The notes: generated by a model from the letters alone, not told the origin. A DNA stretch of 64,000 bases from JBNKWA01 sp050299555 (GCA_050299555.1 JBNKWA010000061.1:1-64000), one strand, 5' to 3'; positions 1 through 9,086 are shown, numbered from the stretch's first letter. Made by a program: numbers and translations.

Positions 1-308
1 GGGCCGCCCCTTTTGCTTGCTGGCCCGCACCTTCGCCTTCCGGTCATGACCCTGCCGTGCATCCGGGGACAAACTCCCGCCCGCCGGCTTCCGGTTGCTT
101 CGCAACCGGCGCCGCCGGTTTGGGCCGAAGGCGGCCCGGCCTCCCCCTTGCGGGTCGGCCGGCCCGTTGCGTCGTTGCGCAAGCTTCGGGTTCGGCGCCG
201 GCTGGCGATGGCTGGAGGGAGACCGGATCCGAAAGGCAATCCGATCCCAAAGGCTCGCTCGGGCTGTTGGACCCGGACCGGAACCAACCGATTCGGTTCG
301 AAACGGGT
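1..308. other. non-coding stretch downstream of thiQ
   Basis: I see no convincing gene here. The open frames on both strands have the composition of GC-rich shadow frames. There is one perfect 8-bp hairpin at 91-109 (CCGGTTGC, 3-nt loop, GCAACCGG), but it has no following T-tract in either direction, so I do not call it a terminator. Confidence 0.5.
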
Positions 309-1001
309 CTAGAGATAGTCGCCGAGCGCTTCGGGCGGGTGGTCGAGGAGATCGGCGGTCGGCACCGGCGCCTGCGCCCGCCCGCCGGCCACGAGGATGC
401 TGCGCGGGGCGAAGTCGCGCGCCTCGCCGGGCAGGTGGGTCACCATCAGCACCGTCGCCCCGGTCTCGCCGGCGATCCGCGCCACCAGCGCCAGCATCTC
501 GCGCCGCTGCCGCGGCCCGAGCGCGGCGAAAGGCTCGTCCAGCAGCAGCACCGGCCGCCGCCTCAGGAGCGCCCGCGCCAGCGCCACCCGGCTGCGCTGG
601 CCGCCCGACAGCGCCCCCGGCAGCCGGCCGCCCAGCCCCGCCAGCCCCACCTCGTCCAGCGCCGCCGCCACCCGCGCCCGCTGGTCACGGGACAGCCGCA
701 GGTCGGGCCTCAGCCCCAGCCCGACATTGGCCGCCGCATCGAGATGCGGGAAAAGGTTGTTGTCCTGGAACAGCAGCGTCACCGGCCGCGCCGCCGGCGG
801 CTGACCGGTGACGTCCGCGCCGGCGACCCGCACCCGGCCCGCAACCACCGGCGCGAAACCGGCGATGGCTGCCAGAAGCGTGCTCTTCCCAGCGCCCGAG
901 GGGCCGATCACCGCCAGCGTCTCGCCGGCGGCAACCGCAAGGTCAGCGGCCAGGGTGAAGCCGCCCTGGCGGATCAGCACGCCGTCGAGCGCCAGGCTCA
1001 T
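309..1001 (-). CDS. thiQ: thiamine ABC transporter ATP-binding protein ThiQ
   Basis: ATPase subunit of the thiamine/TPP importer, 230 aa, cytoplasmic face of the inner membrane. Visible motifs are Walker A (GPSGAGKST, about residue 33), a Q-loop (LFQDNNLFPH), the ABC signature (LSGGQRSRVALARALL) and Walker B (LLLDEPFAAL), followed by a switch histidine in MVTHL. The length fits ThiQ, which is short for an ABC ATPase. Its ATG overlaps the thiP stop (ATGA at 998-1001), so the two are translationally coupled. It is the last gene of a thiBPQ operon behind a TPP riboswitch, which separates it from the related iron and sulfate importers. Confidence 0.93.
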   Translation of the reverse strand: MSLALDGVLIRQGGFTLAADLAVAAGETLAVIGPSGAGKSTLLAAIAGFAPVVAGRVRVAGADVTGQPPAARPVTLLFQDNNLFPHLDAAANVGLGLRPDLRLSRDQRARVAAALDEVGLAGLGGRLPGALSGGQRSRVALARALLRRRPVLLLDEPFAALGPRQRREMLALVARIAGETGATVLMVTHLPGEARDFAPRSILVAGGRAQAPVPTADLLDHPPEALGDYL

Positions 1002-2551
1002 ATCCGCCGCCCTCCGCCGAGCCGGTCGAACAGCGCGAACAGCCCCAGGCTGAGCCCCACCAGCACCAGCGCCGTCAGCGCCGCCGCGTCCAGCCGGTAG
1101 GCGCCCATCAGACCGTGCATGTAGAGCGGCAGAGTCGGCGCCTCGGGCCGCGCGAAGAGCGCGATGACCCCGAGGTCGCCCATCGACAGGGCTGCCGCCA
1201 GCCCGGCGGCAAAGCCGGCCGGCGCCCGGATCAGCGGCCAGGTGAGCAGCCGGAAGCGGGCCCACCCGGCCATCCCGAGGCTGTCGGCCAGCGCCCCGTG
1301 GCCGATCCGCACCCGGGCCAGCGCCGGCAGCAGGAGGCGCAGCGCGAAGGGCAGGCTCATCGCGGCATTGACCAGCGCGGTGATCGCCAGCGCCCAGGCG
1401 AAGGGATCGGTCACCGGGCGCAGGATCAGATAGAGCCCGGTCCCCATGACGAACGGCGAGGCCGCCAGCGCCAGCATGGCGCCGCCCTCGGCCAGCATCG
1501 CCAGCCGCGGCCGCCCGCGCGCCCGCAGCCCGTCGATCAGTGCCGCCAGCGCCAGACCCAGCGCCATGGCCACGGTGGTGGAGACCAGCGCCACGCCGAG
1601 GCTGCGCAGCGCCGCCGGCGCCAGCCCCGGCATCGCCTCGCCGACGCCGCGAAGGCCCCGCAGCAGCACCGCAACCAGCGGCGCCCCCAGGAACAGACCC
1701 GCCGCCGCGATCGCCGCGCCGTCGCCCAGGCGCCGCCAGCCGCCGGGCCGGTCGGGGCGCAGGCCCGCCGGCAGCAGCCCCGGCGCATCCGCCGCCACGC
1801 CGGCACCCACCGACAGCGCCAGCGCCGCTCCGGCCAGGCACAGCCCCAGTTGCACCAGCGCCAGCACTGCGGCGCGGCCGAGATCGAACTCGAAGCGCAG
1901 CACCTCGTAGATGGCAAGCTCGAGCGTCGTCGCCGCCGGTCCGCCGCCCAGCGTCAGCGCCACGGCAAAGCTGGTCAGGCAGAGCAGGAACACCACCAGC
2001 AACGCCCCGGGCACCGTCCGCCGCAGCACCGGCCATTCCACCAGCCTCAGCGCAGCCCGCGGCCCGGCGCCAAGCTGGGCCAGCAGCCGGAAATGCTCGG
2101 CCGGCACCGCGGCCCAGCCCGACAGGATCAGCCGTGTCGCCAGCGGCAGGTTGAAGAACACATGCGCCAGCACCACGCCCTGCAACCCGTAGATGTCGAG
2201 CCGCCCATAACCCAGCGCCTCCAGGGCGTCGCTGACCGGCCCGGCACGCCCCCAGATCGCGACGATGCCGAACACCGCCACGATCACCGGCAACAGGAAC
2301 GGCGCGCCCAGCAGCGTCACAAAGACCGTGCGTCCCGGAAAGGCCCGCCGCGCCAGCGCCCGCGCCAGCGGCACCGCCAGCCCGACGCTCAAGGCCGCCG
2401 ACAGCACCGCCTGCAGCAGCGTGAAGCGCAGCGCCGACCAGTCGGCCGGGCCGAAGCCGCCGCCGCCACCGCTGGACAGCAGCGCCGCCACCGGCCCCAG
2501 CGTCAGCATCACGACCAGTGCCAGCGCCAGCCCGCCGAGGACCCGGATCAT
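998..2551 (-). CDS. thiP: thiamine ABC transporter permease ThiP
   Basis: Inner-membrane permease of the thiamine importer, 517 aa. The sequence is a tandem duplication of a binding-protein-dependent permease domain: about six hydrophobic helices in each half, with EAA-type cytoplasmic loops (for example near AHVFFNLPLATRLIL in the first half and SLGMAGWARFRLLTW in the second). Fused permeases of this kind are typical of ThiP and of the FbpB/SfuB family. The start at 2551 was chosen because it opens directly into the first membrane helix (MIRVLGGLALALVVML) and lies 7 nt beyond the thiB stop. A longer frame exists but would run into thiB. The gene ends in an ATGA overlap with thiQ. Confidence 0.92.
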   Translation of the reverse strand: MIRVLGGLALALVVMLTLGPVAALLSSGGGGGFGPADWSALRFTLLQAVLSAALSVGLAVPLARALARRAFPGRTVFVTLLGAPFLLPVIVAVFGIVAIWGRAGPVSDALEALGYGRLDIYGLQGVVLAHVFFNLPLATRLILSGWAAVPAEHFRLLAQLGAGPRAALRLVEWPVLRRTVPGALLVVFLLCLTSFAVALTLGGGPAATTLELAIYEVLRFEFDLGRAAVLALVQLGLCLAGAALALSVGAGVAADAPGLLPAGLRPDRPGGWRRLGDGAAIAAAGLFLGAPLVAVLLRGLRGVGEAMPGLAPAALRSLGVALVSTTVAMALGLALAALIDGLRARGRPRLAMLAEGGAMLALAASPFVMGTGLYLILRPVTDPFAWALAITALVNAAMSLPFALRLLLPALARVRIGHGALADSLGMAGWARFRLLTWPLIRAPAGFAAGLAAALSMGDLGVIALFARPEAPTLPLYMHGLMGAYRLDAAALTALVLVGLSLGLFALFDRLGGGRRI

Positions 2552-2558
2552 CGCCGGC

Positions 2559-3554
2559 TCAGTCCTGGAACGCCGCCAGCCATGCGTCCAGCGCCGGCTT
2601 GCGCAGCGCCTCGGCCTCCCGGGGGGCCAGCAGCAGCGCCTTTTCCGGGGGCACGTCGTCGGCAAAGCCGTCGGGCAGGCCGCCTTCGGGCATCACCGCG
2701 GGGAACATCCAGTTTGTCTCGGGGATCGCCTCCTGGAAACCGGGCGACAGCATGAACTCTAGGAACGTCGCCGCCAGCTCCGGCTGGTCCGAGGCCGCCA
2801 GCCGGCCGGCCACCTCCACCTGCATGTATTGCCCCTCGGCAAAGACCGCCGCCGCCTTGCTGTCGTCGTCCTCGGCGATGCGGTGATAGGCCGGCGAGGT
2901 GGAATAGCTCAGCACCATGTCGGCCTCGCCGTCCAGAAACAGCCCGTAGGCCTCGGACCAGCCCTTGGTCACCGTCACCACCTTGGGCGCCAGCCTGGCC
3001 CAGGCAGCGCCCGCCTCGTCGCCATAGACCGCCTGCATCCACATCAGCAGGCCAAGCCCCGGGGTGGACGAGCGGGGGTCCTCGATCACCAGCGACAGGT
3101 CCGAGTCGAGCAGTTCGGCAAAGCTCGCGGGCGGGTCCTGCACCTTGGTCCTGTCATAGACAAAGGCGAAATAGCCCCAGTCATAGGGCAGGAAGACCGG
3201 GTCCTCCCAGGCCACCGGCAGGTCGAGCTTCGGCACCGTCAGCCCGTGCGGGGCGAACAGCCCGGTCGCCTCGGCCCTTGCGGTCAGGCTGGTGTCGAGC
3301 CCCAGCACCACGTCCGCCTCGCTGCTCGCACCCTCAAGCTGGACCCGGGCCAGCAGCGCCGCGCCGTCGCCGGTGCCGACAAGCTGCAGGTCGCAGCCGC
3401 AGGTCTCCTCGAAGGCGGCCTCGATCGCCGGGCCGGGGCCCCATTCGCTGATGAAGCTGTCATAGGTATAGACGGTCAGCACCGGCTGCTCGGCTGCGGC
3501 GCCGCCCGCCATGGCGGCGATCGCCATCGCCGCCGGTATCAGTGTTCTTGCCAT
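2559..3554 (-). CDS. thiB: thiamine ABC transporter substrate-binding protein ThiB
   Basis: Periplasmic thiamine/TPP-binding protein, 331 aa. Residues 1-21 form a signal peptide (hydrophobic run ending GGAAA before EQPVLTVYTYDSF). The opening VYTYDSFISEWGPG and the SYSTSPAYH segment are typical of the thiamine-binding group of solute receptors. The start at 3554 is supported by a strong ribosome binding site (GGAGAGGA) six bases upstream; an in-frame ATG 57 nt further out lies next to the riboswitch and has no such site. It is the first gene of the operon and should be controlled by the TPP riboswitch at 3612-3692. Confidence 0.93.
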   Translation of the reverse strand: MARTLIPAAMAIAAMAGGAAAEQPVLTVYTYDSFISEWGPGPAIEAAFEETCGCDLQLVGTGDGAALLARVQLEGASSEADVVLGLDTSLTARAEATGLFAPHGLTVPKLDLPVAWEDPVFLPYDWGYFAFVYDRTKVQDPPASFAELLDSDLSLVIEDPRSSTPGLGLLMWMQAVYGDEAGAAWARLAPKVVTVTKGWSEAYGLFLDGEADMVLSYSTSPAYHRIAEDDDSKAAAVFAEGQYMQVEVAGRLAASDQPELAATFLEFMLSPGFQEAIPETNWMFPAVMPEGGLPDGFADDVPPEKALLLAPREAEALRKPALDAWLAAFQD

Positions 3555-3611
3555 GCGTCCTCTCCAAAAGGGCGCCGGCGAGAGGTGCGATGAGGATCGT
3601 GGAGCGCTCAC

Positions 3612-3692
3612 CTTCCCTCCGCCGGTATGATCCGGTTCAGGTTCAACGGGTTCGCGCTAGGCATCTCAGCCGGAACGACCGGCACCCCGAGG
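3612..3692 (-). promoter_or_regulatory. TPP (THI-element) riboswitch
   Basis: Read on the minus strand, this leader has the conserved blocks of the thiamine pyrophosphate riboswitch in order: GGGGTGCC (about 3681-3688), CGGCTGAGATG (about 3661-3671), then GAACCCGTTGAACCTGA and CCGGATCATACCGG leading to GGAGGGA (about 3614-3652). It sits 58 nt upstream of the thiB start, so it is expected to repress thiBPQ when TPP is plentiful. The motif order and content leave little doubt about the class. Whether it acts on transcription or translation cannot be told from the sequence. Confidence 0.95.
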
Positions 3693-3863
3693 TGGGCGCA
3701 ATCCTGATCGCTTGCGCAGCGGAATGCAAGGCACCGGGACTGCAGCGGCGTGGCGCAGCGGCAACGCCTCGGGCATTTCCGGGCTTTGCCCAAGATTGTG
3801 TTGTGTCACCTTCGCGTCACACCAGATACTGACGCCCGCTGCTTGCTGCGTAGGGGGTTCAAC

Positions 3864-4637
3864 ATGACATCGTTTCGCTTCGGCCTGTCGGCCGTGGCCG
3901 TTCTGGCGGCCTTGCCGGCCGCGGCAGAGGGCCCGCGCTTCGGCGACGCCTCGATCGCCGTCACCGGCTACGAGCAAAGCGTCTTCATCCCCGACTTCAC
4001 CGTGTCCAGCCTCGGGCTGCGCGGCGATTTCGCCGGCCCCGGCGGCTGGGGCCTGCAGGGAGACCTGTTCTTCAAGGATTTCGACACCGGCGACAGCGCG
4101 GCGGGGTTTGCGCTGCACGCCTATCGCGACGTCAGCCGGGTGTCCAAGTTCGGCCCCTTCATCGAGCAGCAATGGCTGGATGACGGCGACTACACCACCT
4201 GGGGCCTGGAATCGCTCTCGGCAGTATCGCCGCAATGGCTGGTCGAGGTGCGGATCGGCTCCGGCCGCTACAGCGGCGACCTCGTCGACAGCTCGATCAT
4301 GTTCATCGGCGGGCGCTCGGACTTTGCCCTGACGCCGCGGCTGTCGTTCCAGACCGGCGTCGAGTACTGGGAGATCGACAACCCGGCCAGCGTCAACCTG
4401 GCCGAGCTGACCCTCGGCGCCACCTATGCCTTCGGCGATCCCGTCGGCAACCCGGTGACCCTGGGGGTCGAGATCGGCCGGGTCATCAGCCAGATCGGGA
4501 TCGACGACGCCCATTCCGGCAAGGCCGAGGTGAGGCTGTCGATCCCCTTCGGCGGCGGCTCGCCCGATCCGCGCGACACGCTCTTCGCAGGGCCGCAGCT
4601 CGACGACGTCACCGCGATCTTCGCCGCCATCCCCTGA
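3864..4637 (+). CDS. secreted hypothetical protein, possible beta-barrel
   Basis: I do not recognise a family. The 257-aa product starts with a clean signal peptide (residues 1-22, cut near AAAEG). The rest is rich in alternating aromatic/glycine strands (for example GVEYWEIDNPASVNLAELTL and ATYAFGDPVGNPVTLGVEIG) without long hydrophobic helices, which suggests an outer-membrane barrel or a periplasmic beta protein. The start was chosen at the ATG that opens the signal peptide; the longer frame upstream crosses the promoter region shared with the thiamine leader. It is transcribed divergently from thiB and stands alone, with about 100 nt before the next gene. Confidence 0.75.
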   Translation: MTSFRFGLSAVAVLAALPAAAEGPRFGDASIAVTGYEQSVFIPDFTVSSLGLRGDFAGPGGWGLQGDLFFKDFDTGDSAAGFALHAYRDVSRVSKFGPFIEQQWLDDGDYTTWGLESLSAVSPQWLVEVRIGSGRYSGDLVDSSIMFIGGRSDFALTPRLSFQTGVEYWEIDNPASVNLAELTLGATYAFGDPVGNPVTLGVEIGRVISQIGIDDAHSGKAEVRLSIPFGGGSPDPRDTLFAGPQLDDVTAIFAAIP

Positions 4638-4733
4638 GCTTTCTGACGCGGAAGTGCGCGGGCTGCCCTTGCTGCCACCGCGGCGTTTCGGTCTATTGCG
4701 GACGGACACTCCCAGGCCGGACCCCGACACGCG

Positions 4734-5966
4734 ATGACCGACACCCCCAAAGGACCGCTGGCAGGCATCCGCGTGCTCGACCTCAGCCGCATCCTCGCCG
4801 GACCCACGGCAACCCAGCTTCTGGCCGATCTCGGCGCCGAGGTGATCAAGATCGAGCGCCCCGGCAGCGGCGACGACACCCGCGGCTGGGGCCCGCCGTT
4901 CCTCAAGGACGCGGACGGCAACGAGACCCGGGAAAGCGCCTATTACCTGTCGGCCAACCGCGGCAAGAAATCCGCCGCGGTGAACCTCGCCGACCCGCGC
5001 GGCCAGGCGCTGATCCGCGAGCTGTCGCTGAACGCCGACATCCTGGTGGAGAACTTCAAGGTCGGCGACCTCAAACGCCGCGGCCTCGGCTATGACGACC
5101 TCGCCGAGGCGAACCCGCGGCTGATCTACTGCTCGATCAGCGGCTTCGGCCAGTCCGGCCCCAACGCCCACCGGCCCGGCTACGACTTTCTCGCCCAGGG
5201 CATGGGCGGGATCATGAGCCTGACCGGCGAGGCGGACGGCCGCCCGCTGAAGGTCGGGGTCGGTATCGCCGACGTGATGTGCGGCATGTACGCCGTCACC
5301 GGCATCCTCGCCGCGCTGCAGGCCCGCCACGCCAGCGGCCGCGGCCAGCATATCGACATCGCGCTTCTCGACAGCCAGATCGCCTGGCTGATCAACCAGG
5401 GCGTCGGCTATCTCACCGACGGCGCCGTGCCGCCCCGCCGCGGCAACGAACACCCCACCATCGTGCCCTACGGCACCTTTCCGGCGGCGGACGGCGAATT
5501 CATCATCGCCGCCGGCAATGACGGCCAGTTCCGCCGCCTCTGCGGCCTTCTGGGTGCGCCCGAGATCGCCGACGATCCCCGCTTTTCCACCAACAAGGCG
5601 CGGGTCCTGCACCGTGAGGCACTGATCCCGCAGCTCAACGCGCTGACCGCGGCGCGGCCCGCCGCCTGGTGGCTCGAGGGGCTCGAAGGCCTGGGCGTGC
5701 CCGCCGGCCCGGTCTTCGATCTGGCCGAGACCTTCGCCCAGCCGCAGGTGGCGGCGCGCGGGATGAGGCTGACCCTGCCGCACCCGGTGGCCGGAAGTGT
5801 CGAGCTGACCGGCAACCCGCTGAAATTCGGCGCCACGCCGGTGACCTGCCGGGACGCACCGCCGATGCTGGGCCAGCATACCGCCGAGGTGCTGGCCGCA
5901 CTCGGCAAGGACGAGGCCGCCATCGCCGAACTGGCCGAGGCCGGCGTCATCGGGCTGCCGGAATGA
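4734..5966 (+). CDS. CaiB/BaiF family type III CoA-transferase
   Basis: A 410-aa CoA-transferase of family III (formyl-CoA:oxalate CoA-transferase/CaiB type), which moves CoA between carboxylic acids through an enzyme-bound anhydride. The start PLAGIRVLDLSRILAGPTA, the AEVIKIERP and ISGFGQSGP segments and the residue GYDF (Asp151), which matches the catalytic aspartate of the family, are all present. The length is normal. The stop overlaps the start of the next gene (ATGA at 5963-5966), so it is coupled to a ThDP-dependent enzyme, an arrangement that recalls frc-oxc of oxalate catabolism. The substrate cannot be read from sequence. Confidence 0.9.
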   Translation: MTDTPKGPLAGIRVLDLSRILAGPTATQLLADLGAEVIKIERPGSGDDTRGWGPPFLKDADGNETRESAYYLSANRGKKSAAVNLADPRGQALIRELSLNADILVENFKVGDLKRRGLGYDDLAEANPRLIYCSISGFGQSGPNAHRPGYDFLAQGMGGIMSLTGEADGRPLKVGVGIADVMCGMYAVTGILAALQARHASGRGQHIDIALLDSQIAWLINQGVGYLTDGAVPPRRGNEHPTIVPYGTFPAADGEFIIAAGNDGQFRRLCGLLGAPEIADDPRFSTNKARVLHREALIPQLNALTAARPAAWWLEGLEGLGVPAGPVFDLAETFAQPQVAARGMRLTLPHPVAGSVELTGNPLKFGATPVTCRDAPPMLGQHTAEVLAALGKDEAAIAELAEAGVIGLPE

Positions 5967-7564
5967 ACGGCGCCGCCATCGTCGGGCGGATGCTGGCCGA
6001 GGCCGGGGCCACCCACGCCTTCGGCATTCCCGGCGGCGAGGTTCTGGCGCTGGTCGAGGGGCTCGACGCAGCCGGCATCCGCTTCGTGCTGGTCAAGCAC
6101 GAGAACGCCGGCGGCTTCATGGCCGAGGGGCTGTGGCACGCCACCGGCGCGCTGCCGGTGCTGGTCGCCACCCTTGGCCCGGGCGTGGCCAATGCCGTCA
6201 ACGTGGTGGCCAACGCCCATCAGGACCGGGTGCCGCTGATCTTCCTGACCGGCTGCGTCGATGCCGAGGACGCCAAAAGCTACACCCATCAGGTGTTCGA
6301 CCATCAGGCGCTGCTGCGTCCCGTGGTCAAGGCAACGCTCAGGGCCGAGGCCGGTACCGTGGGACGCACCATCGCCGAGGCCGTCGCCATTGCCCGCGAA
6401 GGCCAGCCGGGGCCGGTGCATGTGGACGTGCCGATCAGCGTCGCCGAGGGCGAGGTGAGTGAGGTGCCGACCGCACTGCCGGCGCCTGCGCCGATGCCGC
6501 GGCCCGATGCCGCGACGCTTTCGGAAGCGAAGGCGCTGCTGGCCGCCGCCCGCCGCCCGCTGGCCATCGCCGGTGTCGACGCGGTCAACGAGGGCGCCGG
6601 CGGCGCCGTGGCTGCCTTCTGCCGCGATCATGGCGTCCCGCTGATCACCAGCTACAAGGGCAAGGGGCTGCTGCCCGAAGATCACCCGCTCAGCCTCGGC
6701 GGTGCCGGTCTTTCGCCCGCCGCCGACCGCATCCTGATGCCGCTGATCGCCGAGGCTGACGCGATCCTGCTGGTCGGCTACGACCCCATCGAGATGCGGA
6801 TCGGCTGGCGGAACCCCTGGGGGCCGGACAAGACGGTGATCGAGATCGCGCCGGTGGCGCGCAGCCACGGCATGCACCGGGTCAGCCACAGCCTGGTCGG
6901 CGGCATCGCCGCAACCCTGCAGGCGCTGGCCCCGGACGGGGACGGCGACGGCCGCTGGCCTGGCGACACCATCGCCCGGGCCCGCGATGCCCTGCAGCTC
7001 GCCTTTGCCGGTCCCGCCGAATGGGGCCCTCATGCGGTCTTTCGCACGCTGATGGAGGTGATGCCGCCCGAGACCGTGGTCACCGCCGATTCCGGCGCCC
7101 ACCGGATCCTGGTCAGCCAGATGTGGCAGTGCCCGGGTCCGCGGCGGATGCTGCAATCCTCGGGGCTGTGCACCATGGCCTGCGCCGTGCCGCTGGCGGC
7201 GGGCCATGCCATCGGCAGGCCGGGAACGCCGGTTCTGGCCTTTGTCGGCGATGCCGGGCTGGAGATGGGGCTCGGCGAGCTGGCCACGCTGCGCGACCTG
7301 CGCCTGCCGGTGCTGGTCTGCGTGCTGGTGGACGAAAGCCTGGCGCTGATCGAGATGAAGCAGCGGGCGGGCCAGCGCCGCAATCTCGGGGTCGATTTCG
7401 GCCCCACCGACTTCGCCGAGGTGGCGCGCGCCCTGGGCGGTCATGGCGGCTGGATCGAGGACGTGGACACGCTGGCCGCCGAGGCACAGGAGGCGCTGCA
7501 GCGCGATGTGTTCAGCCTGCTGGCCTGCCGCATCGCCCGCCACGCCTATGACGGGGCATTCTGA
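5963..7564 (+). CDS. thiamine pyrophosphate-dependent enzyme, acetolactate synthase-like
   Basis: A 533-aa ThDP enzyme with the three domains of the acetolactate synthase/oxalyl-CoA decarboxylase superfamily: an N-terminal pyrimidine-binding domain with the activating glutamate (KHENAGG, Glu47), a central domain (about 190-330), and a C-terminal PP-binding domain (GDAGLEMGLGEL near residue 430). The second metal-ligand region reads VLVDESLALIEMKQ, where classical members have NN or ND, so the cofactor site is atypical in the aspartate/asparagine positions. The coupled CoA-transferase suggests an acyl-CoA substrate, possibly an oxalyl-CoA-like decarboxylation, but this is inference. The start is fixed by the ATGA overlap. 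Confidence 0.85.
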   Translation: MNGAAIVGRMLAEAGATHAFGIPGGEVLALVEGLDAAGIRFVLVKHENAGGFMAEGLWHATGALPVLVATLGPGVANAVNVVANAHQDRVPLIFLTGCVDAEDAKSYTHQVFDHQALLRPVVKATLRAEAGTVGRTIAEAVAIAREGQPGPVHVDVPISVAEGEVSEVPTALPAPAPMPRPDAATLSEAKALLAAARRPLAIAGVDAVNEGAGGAVAAFCRDHGVPLITSYKGKGLLPEDHPLSLGGAGLSPAADRILMPLIAEADAILLVGYDPIEMRIGWRNPWGPDKTVIEIAPVARSHGMHRVSHSLVGGIAATLQALAPDGDGDGRWPGDTIARARDALQLAFAGPAEWGPHAVFRTLMEVMPPETVVTADSGAHRILVSQMWQCPGPRRMLQSSGLCTMACAVPLAAGHAIGRPGTPVLAFVGDAGLEMGLGELATLRDLRLPVLVCVLVDESLALIEMKQRAGQRRNLGVDFGPTDFAEVARALGGHGGWIEDVDTLAAEAQEALQRDVFSLLACRIARHAYDGAF

Positions 7565-7599
7565 CCTAGCCTGGCCACTTGGTTAACAAGGGTTAAGTC

Positions 7600-7765
7600 C
7601 CCACGCGATATTCAATGATAACAACAGGTTAGGCATGCGTCCCCGTGGGGACGCAGTGCGGACGGCCGGTTTGACCGGCTGCGGCGGCAATGCCGTCCCC
7701 ACGGTGTCCCCACGGAAAATGTCGCGATTCCAGTGTCTTGACCCCCCGTCCCCATGGGGACACCC
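7600..7765. repeat. GTCCCC palindrome repeat, locus 1
   Basis: The gap between the ThDP enzyme and the sulfur transporter holds an 18-bp palindrome at 7637-7654 (GCGTCCCC-GT-GGGGACGC), more GTCCCCAC words near 7694-7715, and a perfect 14-bp palindrome GTCCCCATGGGGAC at 7748-7761. On the minus strand the last one is followed by GGGGGGTCAAG, exactly as in the copies near 54.6 and 56.5 kb. It belongs to the same family as the repeats in the RHS region, yet no RHS or immunity sequence is visible next to it. Confidence 0.8.
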
Positions 7766-7785
7766 GGGACGCCCGGAATGGCGGG

Positions 7786-8955
7786 TCAGCGCGCGTGCAG
7801 CTTGCCGGTGGCGGCGGCCGCCCGCCGCGGCATCATCAGCCACACCGTCAGGCTCGACCCGGCGAAGGCGGCAACCAGCCAGACCCAGCCGTGCAGGCTC
7901 CCCGACGTGACGCCGCCGATGAAGCCGCCGATATTGCAGCCCGAGGCCAGCCGGGCGCCGTAGCCCATCAAGAGCCCGCCCGCCACCGCGGTGGCAAGCT
8001 CGGTCCGGTTGATCGCCGGGCGCGGCCGGTAGCGGCCAGCCAGTCCGGCCGCCGCCATCGCTCCCAGCATGACGCCGAAATTCATCACCGAGGTGGTGTC
8101 GCGAAAGACCGACGCCCCCAGCGCCCCGGCGCGGCCGCCGCTCCAATAGGGCCAGGTTTCCACCGGCACGCCCAGCGCCGCGGCGCCCTTGGCCCCCCAA
8201 AGCGCGAAGGCCGAGGTGATCCCCCAGGGCCGGCCGACGACCAGCAGCGTCGCGATGCAGACGATCGCCAGCGCCACGGCCCCGGCCCAGGGGCTCCACG
8301 GCCCGGTCAGCCAGCGCCCGGTGGGTTTCGGCGGTTCGGGCGCGAAGTTGCGGCGGCGCTCCACCGCCAGCGTCAGCGCGGCAAGGGCGGCACACAGCGC
8401 CAGGGTCAGCGCCACCGCCGGGCCCGGGCCGGCCAGTCGCAGCAGCGAGACCGGCGGCAGGCCGGGTAGCCGGTACCAGAAGCCCACATGCGCCGTGCCG
8501 ATCACCGAGCCGACGACGAAGAAGAACAGCACCACCAGCATCCGGACGCTGCCGCCGCCGACGGTGAACAGCGTTCCCGAACCGCAGCCTCCACCAAGCT
8601 GCATGCCGATGCCGAAAAGGAATGCGCCGACCACCATGCCGAGCCCCGCCGGCACCACCCAGGCGCCGGCGCCACCGGCCGCGATCAGGGGATAGGAGAC
8701 CGGCACCACCAGGGCCAGCAGCAATAGCTGCGCCCTCAGGCTGCGGCCGCGGCCCTCGACGATGAAGCGGCGCCAGCCACCGGTGAACCCGAAGGCCGCG
8801 TGGTAAAGCGCCAGACCGCCGGCAAAGCCCACGGCGGCGGCCCCTGCTTGCCGCGCCCCCGCCACCAGCAGGGCGGCAAGGGCGACCAGAGCGAGCCCGA
8901 GCAAGGCTGCGCCAATAGGCATCAACTGCACGGCTGTTTGGCGGTTTTCGGTCAT
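7786..8955 (-). CDS. YeeE/YedE family sulfur-compound transporter
   Basis: A 389-aa integral membrane protein with about ten hydrophobic helices in two related halves. The family cysteines are present in the paired motifs MQLGGGCGSGTLF (first half) and ARLASGCNIGGFIGG (second half), which in the family form the conducting path for thiosulfate or related sulfur anions (TsuA/YeeE group). The length fits single-gene, two-repeat members. It is transcribed divergently from the TTC38-like gene with 131 nt between them. The nature of the transported sulfur species is inferred from the family. Confidence 0.9.
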   Translation of the reverse strand: MTENRQTAVQLMPIGAALLGLALVALAALLVAGARQAGAAAVGFAGGLALYHAAFGFTGGWRRFIVEGRGRSLRAQLLLLALVVPVSYPLIAAGGAGAWVVPAGLGMVVGAFLFGIGMQLGGGCGSGTLFTVGGGSVRMLVVLFFFVVGSVIGTAHVGFWYRLPGLPPVSLLRLAGPGPAVALTLALCAALAALTLAVERRRNFAPEPPKPTGRWLTGPWSPWAGAVALAIVCIATLLVVGRPWGITSAFALWGAKGAAALGVPVETWPYWSGGRAGALGASVFRDTTSVMNFGVMLGAMAAAGLAGRYRPRPAINRTELATAVAGGLLMGYGARLASGCNIGGFIGGVTSGSLHGWVWLVAAFAGSSLTVWLMMPRRAAAATGKLHAR

Positions 8956-9086
8956 GGGGAGTGACGCTGCCCGAAATATGTGCGCAGAAGCAATAACAGC
9001 TTTGTGACCTTACGGGCATGTGACTTGCCCGTGCACCGGCGGGCAGTGCATCGCCGGGGACGAAGCAACCGCAGGAGAGCACGCCC

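Noticed and set aside
91..109. Hairpin CCGGTTGC/GCAACCGG as a terminator for thiQ
   Set aside because: It lies about 200 nt beyond the thiQ stop and lacks a T-tract.
1115..2755. Long plus-strand frame of 546 codons opposite thiP
   Set aside because: It is the GC-rich antisense shadow of thiP: arginine/glutamine/proline-rich, no family motif, and thiP on the other strand is certain.
3666..5879. Minus-strand frame of 737 codons
   Set aside because: Shadow of the secreted protein and the CoA-transferase genes; runs through the TPP riboswitch and has no recognisable domain.
7600..7765. CRISPR array because of repeated GTCCCC words
   Set aside because: Repeat lengths, spacing and orientation are irregular, units are palindromes of 14-18 bp, and there are no cas genes.
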